Shown: positions 41,846 through 51,622 of the stretch, piece after piece
Position numbering within the stretch: position 1 is the first letter of the stretch
Layout: every line of letters begins with the position of its first letter
NCBI GenBank assembly: GCA_004556055.1
Contig: SFIW01000006.1
Span: forward strand, 1-64,000
DNA: 64,000 nucleotides
Source: Planctomycetaceae bacterium
GTDB taxonomy: Bacteria > Planctomycetota > Planctomycetia > Pirellulales > Thermoguttaceae
Direction of reading: 5' to 3'
The notes under the pieces: model-generated
Told to the model about the DNA's origin: nothing
The model's input: only the letters and a program-made list of their open reading frames with translations
Database searches by the model: none
Program-made: the position numbers and the translations under genes

Positions 41846-44431
41846 TCAAACGTCGAGTCTGGCGTCGAGCGCAAATTTCTCGATAAATTCGCGTCGCGGT
41901 TCGACCTGTTCGCCCATGAGAACGCGGAATATGTCGTCCGCCGCTTCCGCGTCGTCCATCGTTATTTGAACAAGGGTGCGGTTATTCGGATCAAGGGTCG
42001 TTTCGCGCAACTCTTCGGGATCCATTTCGCCAAGACCTTTAAAGCGGGTGATCTGCCATCCTTTTTCGCCGGCTTCGCGAATCGTCGTCAGTAGCGAACG
42101 CAAATCCTCCACGCCGATTTCGGAGTCGCCGCGCAGGAGCGCATAACGCGACCCTTCCTCGCCGATACGTTCGATCGGGAAAAGAGAATCAATTCCGAAA
42201 CCAAATTCATCGCGAAGTTGCTTCAAGTATTTGTTCAACGAACGCACTTCAAAGAGCTCGACGACCCGCAGCTTCGCGTCCGTATCGGCGTTTTCGTCGA
42301 AATTCGCCGAATTATTGAGCGCCTCGGAGATCGAAACGGTCAAAGCGTCGGAAGAAACGCCCGTCTCCTTCTGAATCTTCTCGACATACTCGTCGTATTC
42401 GTGACGATCAAAGAGCCACGACTCGACCTTGTTCCACGTCGCATGATACATTGGGAGCGCTTCCGTCTCCGGGTTTTGGAGCAGCGCGAGCTTCTTGAGT
42501 CCGTAACCGCGACGTTCGAGCGCCTGAACGGAGTCTTCAATCACGCTCAGGAGACGGCACAAACGCGTCATCTCCTCCCCTTCGATGATCCTTCCGTCGT
42601 TGGGAGAAAAACGCGCGTTCTGGATTCCCGCTTCGAGGAGCTCTTTCTTCATCTCCTCGTCCGTCTGGACGTATCGCGCTTTTCCGTCTTTGCTATTCTT
42701 CTTGCGCACGCGGAAAAGAGGCGGTTGCGCCGCGTAGACGAATCCCCCCTTCACGAGATCGTACATCTGACGATAGAAGAAGGTTAAGAGGAGGGTTCGA
42801 ATATGCGAACCGTCCACGTCGGCGTCCGTCATGATGACGACTTTGCCGTAGCGACGCTTGGAAAGATCCGTTTCGCTTCCGTACCCGACGCCGAAGGCGG
42901 TAATCATACTCTGAATTTCTTCATTCTTCAAAACGCGCATGTCGTGCGCCTTGTAGGCGTTGATAACCTTACCGCGCAGGGGAAGGATCGCCTGGAATTC
43001 TCGAATACGTCCGCCTTCCGCAGAACCGCCCGCGGAGTTTCCTTCCACGAGGTAGATTTCGCATTTATCGACTTCGCGGCTCGTGCAGTCGCGCAATTTT
43101 CCGGGCATGCCGCCATGACTCAGCGCGTTCTTTCGCGCGTGAACCATCTCGCGCGCTTTTCTTGCGCTTTCGCGCGCTTCCGCCGCTATCACCGATTTTT
43201 GGACGATGATCTTCGCGGTCGCGGGGTTCTCTTCAAGATATTTTTCAAGACAAGAGCCGAAGATTGACCCGACGATACCGTCGACTTCGGGGTTGCCGAG
43301 CTTCGTCTTCGTCTGCCCCTGGAAAAGGGGTTCGGGGACGCGCACGGAGATAACCGCCGTAAGCCCCTCGCGGAAGTCTTCGCCTTGGGGCGTCGTATTC
43401 TTAAAGAGGTTATTGTTCGTTCCGTAACGACTCAAGACGTTCGTCAACGCGCGGCGGAACCCCGTCAAATGCGTTCCCCCTTCGACCGTATGAACGTTGT
43501 TGACATACGTGCGCACCGTCTCGCTATAGTCGGTCGAATACTGCAACGCGACGTTGACCTGAACGTTATCGGCGGAGCCCGACGCGAAGATGACGTCGGG
43601 ATGCGCGCAATCCTCGCGGTTGAGGTTGTGAACGAAATCGACGAGTCCGTTTTCATAATGGAAAACGTCGCCGCGCCCGTCGCGCATATCCTTAAACGTG
43701 ATCGTAATTTGAGGATTCAAGAACGCGAGATCTTGAAGACGATGGTACAGGACGCTGTAGTCGTACTTAACGTCGGTAAAGATTTCCGGATCCGGCTTAA
43801 AAGTCGTCTTTGTCCCCGTTTTTTGCGTCGCCGCGCCGCGACGCACTTCGCACGTCGGAACCCCGCGTTCATATTCTTGATACCATGAATAACCGTCGCG
43901 GCACACTTCCACATTGCACCACTCCGACAAGAAATTTACCACCGTTACGCCGACCCCGTGCAACCCGCCGGAGGTCTGATACGCGCCCTTAGAAAACTTT
44001 CCGCCGAATTTCAGAACAGTCATCACGCCTTGAAGGGTGGAGCATCCCAGATCGGGGTGAATGTCGACGGGAATCCCGCGTCCGTCGTCTTCAACAGTAA
44101 CGGAACCGTCGGGATTAACCATGACGGAGATAGAGGACGCAAAGCCGGCGAGAGCTTCGTCGAGAGAGTTGTCGACGACCTCGTTGACAAGGTGATGGAG
44201 TCCCATCGAGGTGACGTCGCCGATATACATGGACGGACGGGAACGAACGTGTTCAAGGTCGCTCAGATGCTGCATATCCTCGGCGGTATATGAGGAATTT
44301 GCGCGCGGGATCGAAGCGTCGGATACGTTTTGCGCGTCATTTGACGCCTCGGGAGCGGCGGCAGGCTGTCGAGCCTCGTTCTCCGGTCGGTTTTGTGTCA
44401 AATCATTGCGGTTTTCAGAGGAGTCGCTCAT
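41846..44431 (-). CDS. gyrB: DNA gyrase subunit B
   Basis: 861 residues. An N-terminal 40-residue polar tail precedes the GHKL ATPase (EVVDNSLDEALAG; DDGRGIPVD; GGLHGVGVTVVN) and transducer domain. The TOPRIM region reads YLVEGNSAGGSAEGGR, then MTDADVDGSHIRTLLL. Other bacteria have EGDSAGG; here Asn465 (codon 43037-43039) replaces Asp, the position of E. coli Asp426, whose change to Asn causes quinolone resistance. Catalytic Glu and the DxD pair are intact. It supercoils DNA with GyrA. dciA-like gene lies 84 bases upstream. Confidence 0.96.
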   Translation of the reverse strand: MSDSSENRNDLTQNRPENEARQPAAAPEASNDAQNVSDASIPRANSSYTAEDMQHLSDLEHVRSRPSMYIGDVTSMGLHHLVNEVVDNSLDEALAGFASSISVMVNPDGSVTVEDDGRGIPVDIHPDLGCSTLQGVMTVLKFGGKFSKGAYQTSGGLHGVGVTVVNFLSEWCNVEVCRDGYSWYQEYERGVPTCEVRRGAATQKTGTKTTFKPDPEIFTDVKYDYSVLYHRLQDLAFLNPQITITFKDMRDGRGDVFHYENGLVDFVHNLNREDCAHPDVIFASGSADNVQVNVALQYSTDYSETVRTYVNNVHTVEGGTHLTGFRRALTNVLSRYGTNNNLFKNTTPQGEDFREGLTAVISVRVPEPLFQGQTKTKLGNPEVDGIVGSIFGSCLEKYLEENPATAKIIVQKSVIAAEARESARKAREMVHARKNALSHGGMPGKLRDCTSREVDKCEIYLVEGNSAGGSAEGGRIREFQAILPLRGKVINAYKAHDMRVLKNEEIQSMITAFGVGYGSETDLSKRRYGKVVIMTDADVDGSHIRTLLLTFFYRQMYDLVKGGFVYAAQPPLFRVRKKNSKDGKARYVQTDEEMKKELLEAGIQNARFSPNDGRIIEGEEMTRLCRLLSVIEDSVQALERRGYGLKKLALLQNPETEALPMYHATWNKVESWLFDRHEYDEYVEKIQKETGVSSDALTVSISEALNNSANFDENADTDAKLRVVELFEVRSLNKYLKQLRDEFGFGIDSLFPIERIGEEGSRYALLRGDSEIGVEDLRSLLTTIREAGEKGWQITRFKGLGEMDPEELRETTLDPNNRTLVQITMDDAEAADDIFRVLMGEQVEPRREFIEKFALDARLDV

Positions 44432-44515
44432 ATCGTATCTCTATCATCCAAAGAAGTCCCGAAAGGGGACAAAAACAGACGGGGCCTGAACCGCCGCCAC
44501 AATTAGGATTCGCCG

Positions 44516-45010
44516 CTACCGAACGGCGATCTTTAAACGCTCGATTTTTTCGTGAGGGAGGAGCCGACGCAACTCGGCGAGGAGCTCAGGGGTCGAATAT
44601 TGCAATTCGCCAGCGAGGAGATTTGAGACGACCTCGACGCGCAAAACGCCGCCGCGAAAAGTCGTAGGACGCGCGTATTTGCGAAACGTCTCGAGTCGAG
44701 ACGATCCCTCTTCGCCGAAAGTATCGGAAGAAAATTCATTCTCCTCGACGCCGAAAACCTTCTCCAACGCGGCGTCCCACGCCTCGTGAAATCGTTCGAC
44801 GCTAAGCTTTCGCCCTAGCCCGTATTTGGCGATAATCGAGGGCAGAATCGTACCAAATTGAGACGCGCGCGCAGGTCGACGCTCCGCAAGGAATTGAAAT
44901 CCCAGAGGATTAGGCGGAATAGCAAAAGGATCGTTGATCTTCGCTTTTTTCCGACGTCCGTTCTTCGAGCGTCGGTCCGTTCCGCCGCCGGTTTTCCTTC
45001 TTTCCGCCAT
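44516..45010 (-). CDS. DUF721 / DciA-like protein
   Basis: 164 residues from the ATG at 45010, which has GGAGG six bases upstream; a longer in-frame reading lacks a site. A basic N-terminus (RRSKNGRRKKAK) is followed by the DUF721 core with W in FHEAWDAALEKVFG, then LRVEVVSNLLAGELQYSTPELLAELRRLLP and a final KIERLKIAVR. DciA of this family loads the replicative helicase in many bacteria lacking DnaC. A position next to gyrB, as here, is common in several phyla and supports the reading. Confidence 0.85.
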   Translation of the reverse strand: MAERRKTGGGTDRRSKNGRRKKAKINDPFAIPPNPLGFQFLAERRPARASQFGTILPSIIAKYGLGRKLSVERFHEAWDAALEKVFGVEENEFSSDTFGEEGSSRLETFRKYARPTTFRGGVLRVEVVSNLLAGELQYSTPELLAELRRLLPHEKIERLKIAVR

Positions 45011-45074
45011 CTCCTGCCTCCAACGCGTCAAAGCGCGGTAATCGAACGCTTGTCCGCCGACGCGTATCGTGTAT

Positions 45075-45102
45075 ATTATACCAAAATAGAAATCGTCGGC
45101 AA
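45075..45102 (-). promoter_or_regulatory. Sigma-70-type promoter for dciA-gyrB
   Basis: On the minus strand TTGCCG (45102-45097), a 16-base spacer, TATAAT (45080-45075). It lies 65 bases before the DciA-like start. Confidence 0.7.
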
Positions 45103-45217
45103 GGCGAGGCGCCCCTTTAGCGCGCCTTTTCAACCGATTATAAACGTTTTTTTTCGCGTCGCATTTCCTTTTGCGCAATGCGCGCGCAGCACGTCGCCCT
45201 CGTACGCGGAGGATCAT

Positions 45218-46198
45218 ATGACGCAAGAAATTCATAATCACGTCGTCGCGTCGCCTTTCGCGCGCGCGTTTTTTCTCACCGGGGCGACAGCGAGCGGTAA
45301 AACGGCGCTTGGCATTGCTGCGGCGCAGGAGATCGGCGCCGAGATCGTTTCCCTCGATTCGATGGCGATATACCGCGGAATGGACGTCGGAACCGCGAAA
45401 CCGACGATGGAAGAACGTCAGGGCGTTCCGCACCATCTCTTTGACGTCGTCGATCCAGAAGAAGAGTATTCTCTTGTCGACTATCTGAAAGAAGCGGAAC
45501 GCGTCGTGGCGGATATCGAATCGCGCGGGAAAAAGGCGCTCTTTGTCGGCGGGACGCCCCTCTATCTGAAGGGGATTCTTTTTGGCGTTTTCGAGTCGCC
45601 GGGCGCGGATCCCGAACTTAGAGCGCGACTCAAGGAGCGCGAAGAAGTTACTCCGGGAACGTTATGGCGAGAGCTAAGCGTCGTCGATCCAGCCGCCGCG
45701 CAAAGACTCCATCCGAACGACGTTAAACGTCTGGTTAGAGCGCTCGAAGTTTATAAACTCACGGGGAATCCGATTTCTTCCCAGCAAACGCAGTTTGACG
45801 CGCCTCCCCTCGTCGATCCATGTCGCGTCTTCATTCTCACGCGCCCTCGAGAGGAGCTGTACGCCCGCATCAACCAGCGCGTGAAACTCATGATGGAAGA
45901 AGGCTTTTTAGAAGAGGTTCGGCTTCTCGAAGAGCGCGGAGTCGAACTTGGTCCGACGTCGTCGAAGGCGGTCGGCTATAGGGAGACGTCGCGCGTTCTT
46001 CACGGAGAGCTTTCCCTCGACGAAGCGATAGAGCGGATAAGTCAAAGCACGCGCAACTTCGCGAAACGTCAAGAAACGTGGTTTCGTTCTCTGTGTCGAG
46101 ACGGGGCCCGGCGTCTTGAGGCGTCGGATAGGAGTTTTGACGAGTTACGCGCGGAGTTTATCGACGGAATACGTCGTTTCGACGAGAAGGACGCGTAG
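45218..46198 (+). CDS. miaA: tRNA dimethylallyltransferase
   Basis: 326 residues from the ATG at 45218, with GGAGG five bases upstream. The P-loop TGATASGKTALG (about 22-33), DSMAIYRGMDVGTAKPT, VGGTPLYLKG and the KRQETWFR segment are the MiaA signatures. It adds a dimethylallyl group to A37 in tRNAs that read codons starting with U. It is divergent from the dciA-gyrB unit and convergent with rplU. Confidence 0.95.
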   Translation: MTQEIHNHVVASPFARAFFLTGATASGKTALGIAAAQEIGAEIVSLDSMAIYRGMDVGTAKPTMEERQGVPHHLFDVVDPEEEYSLVDYLKEAERVVADIESRGKKALFVGGTPLYLKGILFGVFESPGADPELRARLKEREEVTPGTLWRELSVVDPAAAQRLHPNDVKRLVRALEVYKLTGNPISSQQTQFDAPPLVDPCRVFILTRPREELYARINQRVKLMMEEGFLEEVRLLEERGVELGPTSSKAVGYRETSRVLHGELSLDEAIERISQSTRNFAKRQETWFRSLCRDGARRLEASDRSFDELRAEFIDGIRRFDEKDA

Positions 46199-46202
46199 AA
46201 AA

Positions 46203-46243
46203 TAAAAAAGGAGCGAATCGCGAGAAACGCTCCTTATTGATTT
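46203..46243. terminator. Bidirectional terminator between miaA and rplU
   Basis: AAGGAGCG and CGCTCCTT pair across a 12-base loop, with A6 on the left and TATTGATTT on the right. Confidence 0.75.
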
Positions 46244-46264
46244 CAGCAAGGGTGAGATCGTCGA

Positions 46265-46579
46265 TTAACGAACGATTTCCTTGATTTCAATCTCGGTGTA
46301 CTGCTGACGATGGCCGTTCTTGCGGCGGCTGTTCTTACGGCGACGGAACCAGCGAATGATGACCTTGGGGGCCTTGACTTCGCCAAGAACAGTCGCGACA
46401 ACTTTCGCGCCTTCGACGTTGGGCTGACCAACGGCGACGCCTTCTTCGGAACCGACGAGGAGAACTTCGTTGAATTCAATCGTGTCGCCGACGTTGACGT
46501 CTTTACGGAGTTCGATGAACATCTTACGACCAACTTCAGCCTTGTGCTGGTGGCCGCCGTCTTTAAAAATAGCGTACAT
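46265..46579 (-). CDS. rplU: Ribosomal protein bL21
   Basis: 104 residues from the ATG at 46579, with AAGGA upstream and the typical bL21 start MYAIFKDGGHQHKAEVG. The core VGDTIEFNEVLLVG and the basic RRKNSRRKNGHRQQYTEIEI tail match the family. Longer in-frame readings encode unrelated sequence. It follows the RNase E/G gene on the same strand, an arrangement common in bacteria. rpmA, the usual next gene, is absent. Confidence 0.96.
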   Translation of the reverse strand: MYAIFKDGGHQHKAEVGRKMFIELRKDVNVGDTIEFNEVLLVGSEEGVAVGQPNVEGAKVVATVLGEVKAPKVIIRWFRRRKNSRRKNGHRQQYTEIEIKEIVR

Positions 46580-46866
46580 TGTAAAAGGTCCTTTGTCAGA
46601 CCGGGACGAGCGCAAGGCTCGTTCCGAGCTCGATACACATCGCATCCTGTCGTTTTCTTCCCAGCGCAGGACACAAAAGAACGCGACTTTCAAGCGAAAA
46701 CCGCGCGCGCTCAACGCGCAGGACTTTTCAAGCGCGGAGCAGCAAGGCCGGAAACCCCGGTTCCATTCGCGCGTCGCGCGAAGGCAAAAGGGAACGAATA
46801 CAAACAGACAAATTTTACAAGACGTTCCCCTCCTGACAAGGGGACGCCTTGCGTTTTCTTTCGATT

Positions 46867-48471
46867 TTACCGTCCGTTACCGGCGTTTTCTCCCCCGCGA
46901 GTAAAGGGGATGCGTTTGTTGTTTTCGTCGAAAATCTCGACTTCGAGGGACTCGGGCCAAACGTTGGCGGCGGGTCGCACGACGATCGACGCAGAACATT
47001 CGTCTTCAAACTTCGCAAGTTGTTGACGCTTCTTGTTGTTTACGTAACTCGCGACCTCTTCGGCGACGCTAACGGTAATCAATGCGGCGCGTTTTTCCTG
47101 GACGGCCAACGCCAAGACGCGCATAATTTCGAGCGTCATGCTTTCGAGCGTCTTGATCGCGCCGCCGCCGCGACAGCACGGGCACTCGCGATATCCGGAA
47201 CGACGCACGCCTGGGCGAACGCGTTGACGCGTCATTTCGATGAGCCCGAAAGGACTTGTGCGAAGGATTCTCGTCTTCGAGCGATCGCGCTTCATGGCGT
47301 CGCGCAAGGTTCGTTCGACGGCGCGACGATGCTGTTCGCTTGCCATGTCGATGAAGTCGTTGACGATTACGCCGCCGAGATCGCGAAGACGAATCTGGCG
47401 CGCGATCTCTTTCGCCGCGCGCAGGTTCAGCTGGAACGCCGTCTCTTCAGGGGATTCCGTCATTCTGAAGCTTCCGCTATTGACGTCGATCGCGACGAGC
47501 GCTTCCGCCTGGTCGATTACAATCGATCCGCCGTCGCGCAGAGGGACGGTGCGGCAGTTGATCTTGGCAATCTCCGAATCCATTCCGTACTTCGTAAAGA
47601 GGGGCTCGACGCCGGAATAGTATGAAATACGATCCTTATATCGAGGCATGACGCCTTCCATGAACTCCCTGGCGCGGTCGTAAGCGCCCTTTTCGTCGAC
47701 GATAATTTCGTCGATTTCGGAGGTGAAGACGTCGCGAATCGTTCGAATAACGACGTCGCTTTCTTCGTAAATTCCGACGGGGCCTGGAAGATTCTTAACG
47801 CGACGAACGATGGAACGCCACAACCGCATGAGGTATGCGAGGTCAAAGGCAAGGTCTTTCTTCGTACGATCCGAACCGGCGGTGCGAACGATGAAACCGA
47901 GCCCCTTCGGCGGATCAAGCTCGTCCATGAGAGAACGAAGCTTTCGGCGCACGGACTCGTCGGTGATCTTTCGCGACACGCCGACCCTTCCTAAAGAAGG
48001 CATAAGGACGAGATAGCGACCGGGAATACTGACGTAGGTGGAGAGGGTCGGACCTTTGGAACCGATACCTTCCTTAATGACTTGAACCAAAACCTCGTCG
48101 CCGCGCTGGAAAATGTCTTGTATCGGCGGTTTATGGCGCGGACGACCGGAATTGAGAAGATCGTCGTCGTCATGACGGCGCCGCCAACCGGGACGTCGCT
48201 CCTCCTCTTGAGGTTTGAAATTTGGAGCCTGCTTGAAATAGTGCGGCTCAACGTCGCTAATGTGAAGGAAGCCGTTTTGGCCGACGCCAAAATCGACGAA
48301 AACCGCTTGCAACCCTTGTTCGATGTTGACGACGACGCCCTTGTAAATATTGCCGACATAGTTGTCGTTCGCGGTGCGTTCGACGTACAGTTCTTCGAGC
48401 GCGTCGTTTTCAACGACCGCGATCCGGAGCTCTTCCGGGAGCCGGGCGTTGATAAGCATTTTTTGAGACAT
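46867..48471 (-). CDS. Ribonuclease E/G family endoribonuclease
   Basis: 534 residues. It begins with the RNase E/G core INARLPEELRIAVVENDALEELYVER, an S1-like domain (NIYKGVVVNIEQGLQAVFVDFG) with a charged insertion, then the DNase I-like catalytic part with VAIDVNSGSFR and RDLGGVIVNDFIDM (the two metal-binding Asp) and the zinc-link ECPCCRGGG. The size is nearer RNase G than the long RNase E, and no C-terminal degradosome scaffold is present. It cleaves single-stranded AU-rich RNA and matures rRNA. AGGA precedes the ATG. Confidence 0.93.
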   Translation of the reverse strand: MSQKMLINARLPEELRIAVVENDALEELYVERTANDNYVGNIYKGVVVNIEQGLQAVFVDFGVGQNGFLHISDVEPHYFKQAPNFKPQEEERRPGWRRRHDDDDLLNSGRPRHKPPIQDIFQRGDEVLVQVIKEGIGSKGPTLSTYVSIPGRYLVLMPSLGRVGVSRKITDESVRRKLRSLMDELDPPKGLGFIVRTAGSDRTKKDLAFDLAYLMRLWRSIVRRVKNLPGPVGIYEESDVVIRTIRDVFTSEIDEIIVDEKGAYDRAREFMEGVMPRYKDRISYYSGVEPLFTKYGMDSEIAKINCRTVPLRDGGSIVIDQAEALVAIDVNSGSFRMTESPEETAFQLNLRAAKEIARQIRLRDLGGVIVNDFIDMASEQHRRAVERTLRDAMKRDRSKTRILRTSPFGLIEMTRQRVRPGVRRSGYRECPCCRGGGAIKTLESMTLEIMRVLALAVQEKRAALITVSVAEEVASYVNNKKRQQLAKFEDECSASIVVRPAANVWPESLEVEIFDENNKRIPFTRGGENAGNGR

Positions 48472-48692
48472 AAAAAGTATTCCTGACGCAAAAAGGTGGA
48501 AGGCGACGCAAACGGCGCTCGTCCAGGAGTTTGCCGCACGTCGACGCCGCGCGAGCGTCTATCGTCGCGCGACCTTCCGTCGTTCAAAAGTTCCGTCCGC
48601 GCGCTCTTCCTTTCAACGCCGATTGGTCGTCTGATTTTCCACGCGAACGTGGGCAAAGTTGACGCAAAACGGAATAACAAGTATACGGTAAA

Positions 48693-50456
48693 TTAAATCG
48701 AATTCCCCATGACGGCGCGGTATTCACGTCTGAGGTAGGAGCGGACGTCCAGCGCCGTTTTGCAGTTGAGCGCCTCGCGCGCAATCTCCTTGCACTTTTC
48801 GATGGAGAAAGAGGCGCAGATATTTTTCATCTGCGGAATCATACCCGGCGAAACGCTAATCGACCGCAAGCCGAGCCCCAGGAGAAGCGGAATACACGCC
48901 GGCATACTTCCCATCTGACCGCAGAGCGAGACTTCCTTTTCGTAGCGATTGGCGACTTCGACGGTGTGCTGAATGAGTCGTAGGAGCGGGGGCGACTCTT
49001 GAGCGTAGAGACTCTGAACGCGCTCGTTGCTTCGATCAACCGCCATGGTGTATTGAAGGAGGTCGTTCGTTCCCAAGCTGAAAAACTTGACGTCTTCGGC
49101 GACAAATTGATCGAGCATTACGACGGTTGCAGGAGTCTCAACCATAACGCCGAGCGGAATATCGTGGTCGAAGGGGATCCCCTCCTCGGCAAGATCGTCG
49201 CAGACTTCTTTGAAAATTGCCTTGGCGTAAAGCCATTCTGAAATCGTCGAGACCAAAGGGAACATGACTTTCGCCTTTCCATAGACGCTCGCGCGAAGGA
49301 TGGCGCGCAACTGCGTGCGGAACATCGGCGTATGACGCAACGAAAGACGGATGCTTCTCAGCCCCATGAACGGGTTGTCTTCGTGAATATTCTCAAAACC
49401 AGGATCCTTATCGGCGCCTAGATCGAAGGTGCGAATCACGGTCGGATATTCCTTCCCGACCGTTTGGAGAACGGTTTTATACGCTTCGAAATGCGCCTCT
49501 TCGTCGGGTAAAGTTCCCTTGGGAGCGGTCAAATAGAGGAACTCGGTACGATATAGACCGACGCCGCAAGCGCCGTTCTTAACGCACAACTCCGCCTCGT
49601 GCGGGAACTCGATATTCCCCTTAATCTCGACCTCAACCCCGTCAAGAGAAACGGCTTTGCCGGTTTTACGGAAGGCCTCAAGACGGCGCTGCCGCTCCTG
49701 CAACACCTTCTGCTTCTCTTCATAGCGCTGAACGGTCTCCGAATCAGGATCAACAATCAGGAGTCCTTCCGCCCCGTCGACAATGACTAGGGATTGTCGA
49801 TCGAGCAAGTTGGATTCAGTGATAAAAGGCCCGACGCCGAGAACGGTAGGAACGCCTAGCGCGGCGGCGACAATCGCCGTATGGCTTCCCAATCCTCCGG
49901 TTTCGGTGACGATCGCCATGGTTGTTTCGGCGTTTAGATTAGCGGCTTTACTGGGATTAATCGCGGTACCGACAACGACGTATTGTCTTTCGTCGTCGAC
50001 GTCGCCGCAGGCCTCGGCGACGACGAGAAGATAGCGCAACACGCGATCGCGCACGTCGATAATATCGCTTGCGCGTTCAGCAAAGACGGGATTTTTAAGG
50101 GCGCGGATTTTCTTGGCGTTTTCATCGAAGACAGCGGCGACGGCGTACTCGGCGCAGACGAGTTCTCTTTTAATTTTTTCTTGAATCTTTTTGAGCGTCT
50201 TAGGATCCGAGAGAATGAGAGAGTGCGCTTCAAAGATCTGGCCGAACTGCTCGCCCAACTGAGAAGAGACTTCCTCGCGACTATTGTCGAGAGAATCCGA
50301 AGCGCTTTTAAAAGCAAGATCGAGTCTTGAAAGTTCGGCGGCAACGTCGGGGCTGGTGATCGAACGACATGTGACGGCGAGAGCGTCGTTTGCCACGATA
50401 GAAACGAGTCCAATTGCGATTCCAGGGGTAACGGAAATGCCGTGGTAATATTTCAC
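48693..50456 (-). CDS. ptsI: PTS enzyme I (phosphoenolpyruvate-protein phosphotransferase)
   Basis: 587 residues with a GTG start and AGAGG seven bases upstream. His192 in GGLGSHTAIVAAALG is the phosphorylated His; a PEP-binding barrel follows with TEFLYL, GLRSIRLSL, VMVETPA and FSLGTNDLLQYTMAVDRSNE. It takes phosphate from PEP and passes it to HPr. It is the last gene of a leftward unit that also holds two EIIA-Ntr proteins and HPr. No EIIB or EIIC is near. Confidence 0.96.
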   Translation of the reverse strand: MKYYHGISVTPGIAIGLVSIVANDALAVTCRSITSPDVAAELSRLDLAFKSASDSLDNSREEVSSQLGEQFGQIFEAHSLILSDPKTLKKIQEKIKRELVCAEYAVAAVFDENAKKIRALKNPVFAERASDIIDVRDRVLRYLLVVAEACGDVDDERQYVVVGTAINPSKAANLNAETTMAIVTETGGLGSHTAIVAAALGVPTVLGVGPFITESNLLDRQSLVIVDGAEGLLIVDPDSETVQRYEEKQKVLQERQRRLEAFRKTGKAVSLDGVEVEIKGNIEFPHEAELCVKNGACGVGLYRTEFLYLTAPKGTLPDEEAHFEAYKTVLQTVGKEYPTVIRTFDLGADKDPGFENIHEDNPFMGLRSIRLSLRHTPMFRTQLRAILRASVYGKAKVMFPLVSTISEWLYAKAIFKEVCDDLAEEGIPFDHDIPLGVMVETPATVVMLDQFVAEDVKFFSLGTNDLLQYTMAVDRSNERVQSLYAQESPPLLRLIQHTVEVANRYEKEVSLCGQMGSMPACIPLLLGLGLRSISVSPGMIPQMKNICASFSIEKCKEIAREALNCKTALDVRSYLRREYRAVMGNSI

Positions 50457-50609
50457 AAGAGAACCTCTGAATAATTATTTCATCACAATAATTAAGGGGT
50501 GACAAAAAAGTCGCCCCTAATTTTCTGTAAGAGAACCCAAACGCTTTAAACCGCTTGCCGCCTCATTCCCGATCGTCGAAAACCGTCTTATGAAAAAACG
50601 CGTCAACGA

Positions 50610-51092
50610 TCACAAGGGCTTGCGCAAATCGTCTTCATTAAGCAAGGTTCTCACTTCTTCAAGGGTTTTGCATTGCTTCAGATATTGTTCAAGAGCCCTT
50701 TCGTCTTCCTTCAAACGCGAGCTGATATAGGACAAAGTCGCCAAATGTTCATTCGGAGAGTTCTCAGGAGAGAGAACCAGGAAGAAGAGATTGACGTTTT
50801 CCGCGTCAAGGCTGTCAAAATCGACGCCGTTCCCCTGGCTAATTGCGACAGCGCCGACAACTTTATCAACGCAGTCAACTTTAGAGTGAGGCATGGCGAG
50901 GCCATGTCCAAGACCTGTAGTACCGAGCGCTTCGCGATTGAGGACGGCTTCGACGACGGTTGCGGCGTCCTCCTGTTTCAGGTCTCCAGACTTAACTAGA
51001 GCCTCTACCATTTCCGCGATCACTTCGTTCTTCGTTTGAGCTTTGAGATCGGTGATAACAGCGTCAAATTGGATAAAATCGGCGAACGCCAT
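50610..51092 (-). CDS. PTS EIIA-Ntr-like protein (copy 1)
   Basis: 160 residues from the ATG at 51092, with AGGAG upstream. The single EIIA-Ntr domain shows His69 in GLGHGLAMPHSK, the residue phosphorylated by HPr, and EALGTTG before it. It differs from copy 2 (51623-52099) at many sites but keeps the same layout and the shared segment GVDFDSLDAE. In Proteobacteria, EIIA-Ntr regulates potassium, nitrogen and other processes rather than transporting sugar. No permease gene is adjacent. Confidence 0.92.
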   Translation of the reverse strand: MAFADFIQFDAVITDLKAQTKNEVIAEMVEALVKSGDLKQEDAATVVEAVLNREALGTTGLGHGLAMPHSKVDCVDKVVGAVAISQGNGVDFDSLDAENVNLFFLVLSPENSPNEHLATLSYISSRLKEDERALEQYLKQCKTLEEVRTLLNEDDLRKPL

Positions 51093-51238
51093 ACTCTTCT
51101 CCTGAAAAATCCTTGAATGAACAATAGTCAACGAAAGGGTGAAACACGCGCAAGACGCGCTATCAAGCGAAATTCTTGAAGGTTCTCAACGAACAATCGA
51201 AAGGGTTGTGGAAGTGGAAAAAGCGCCTGTCAAAAGAA

Positions 51239-51505
51239 TCACTCCTCGTCAAACCGACGTTCGAAGAGGTCGACGATGGAATCCATAACGACCTGTTCAT
51301 CCTCGCCGTCGACGGAAAGAAGAAGGACGGAACCGGCGTGAGCCTCGAGAGACAACAGATCGAGGACGTCGGTGCAATCGGTTTCAATACCGCCGTTCGA
51401 TAGGTAAACGGACGAAGCAGCGTCTCTCGCGATCTTAGCGATCATTGTCGCAGGACGTAGGTGAAAACCTTGCTTATTCTTGACAGTAACTTCTTTTTTT
51501 AACAT
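51239..51505 (-). CDS. ptsH: Phosphocarrier protein HPr
   Basis: 88 residues from the ATG at 51505. His15 in KQGFHLRPAT is the phosphorylated His and Arg17 the supporting Arg. At the position of regulatory Ser46 of Firmicutes HPr (NLKSIMGVMSL) the sequence reads DCTDVLDLLSL, so Asp46 replaces Ser. HPr carries phosphate from enzyme I to EIIA proteins. It lies between the two EIIA-Ntr genes on the same strand. Confidence 0.95.
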   Translation of the reverse strand: MLKKEVTVKNKQGFHLRPATMIAKIARDAASSVYLSNGGIETDCTDVLDLLSLEAHAGSVLLLSVDGEDEQVVMDSIVDLFERRFDEE

Positions 51506-51622
51506 CGGAGCAACCTTGAATATGAAAAACAGCCGAACATCGGTCGTCATAAGAACAAGGAGCCGTCGCATATTATTCAAACGATAGCGAACGCCGCGCG
51601 TCGAAACGCCCGTCGATCGTCG

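Noticed and set aside
41173..41886. Plus-strand open frame over the TPR gene
   Set aside because: It is antisense to TPR repeats, which commonly open the opposite frame.
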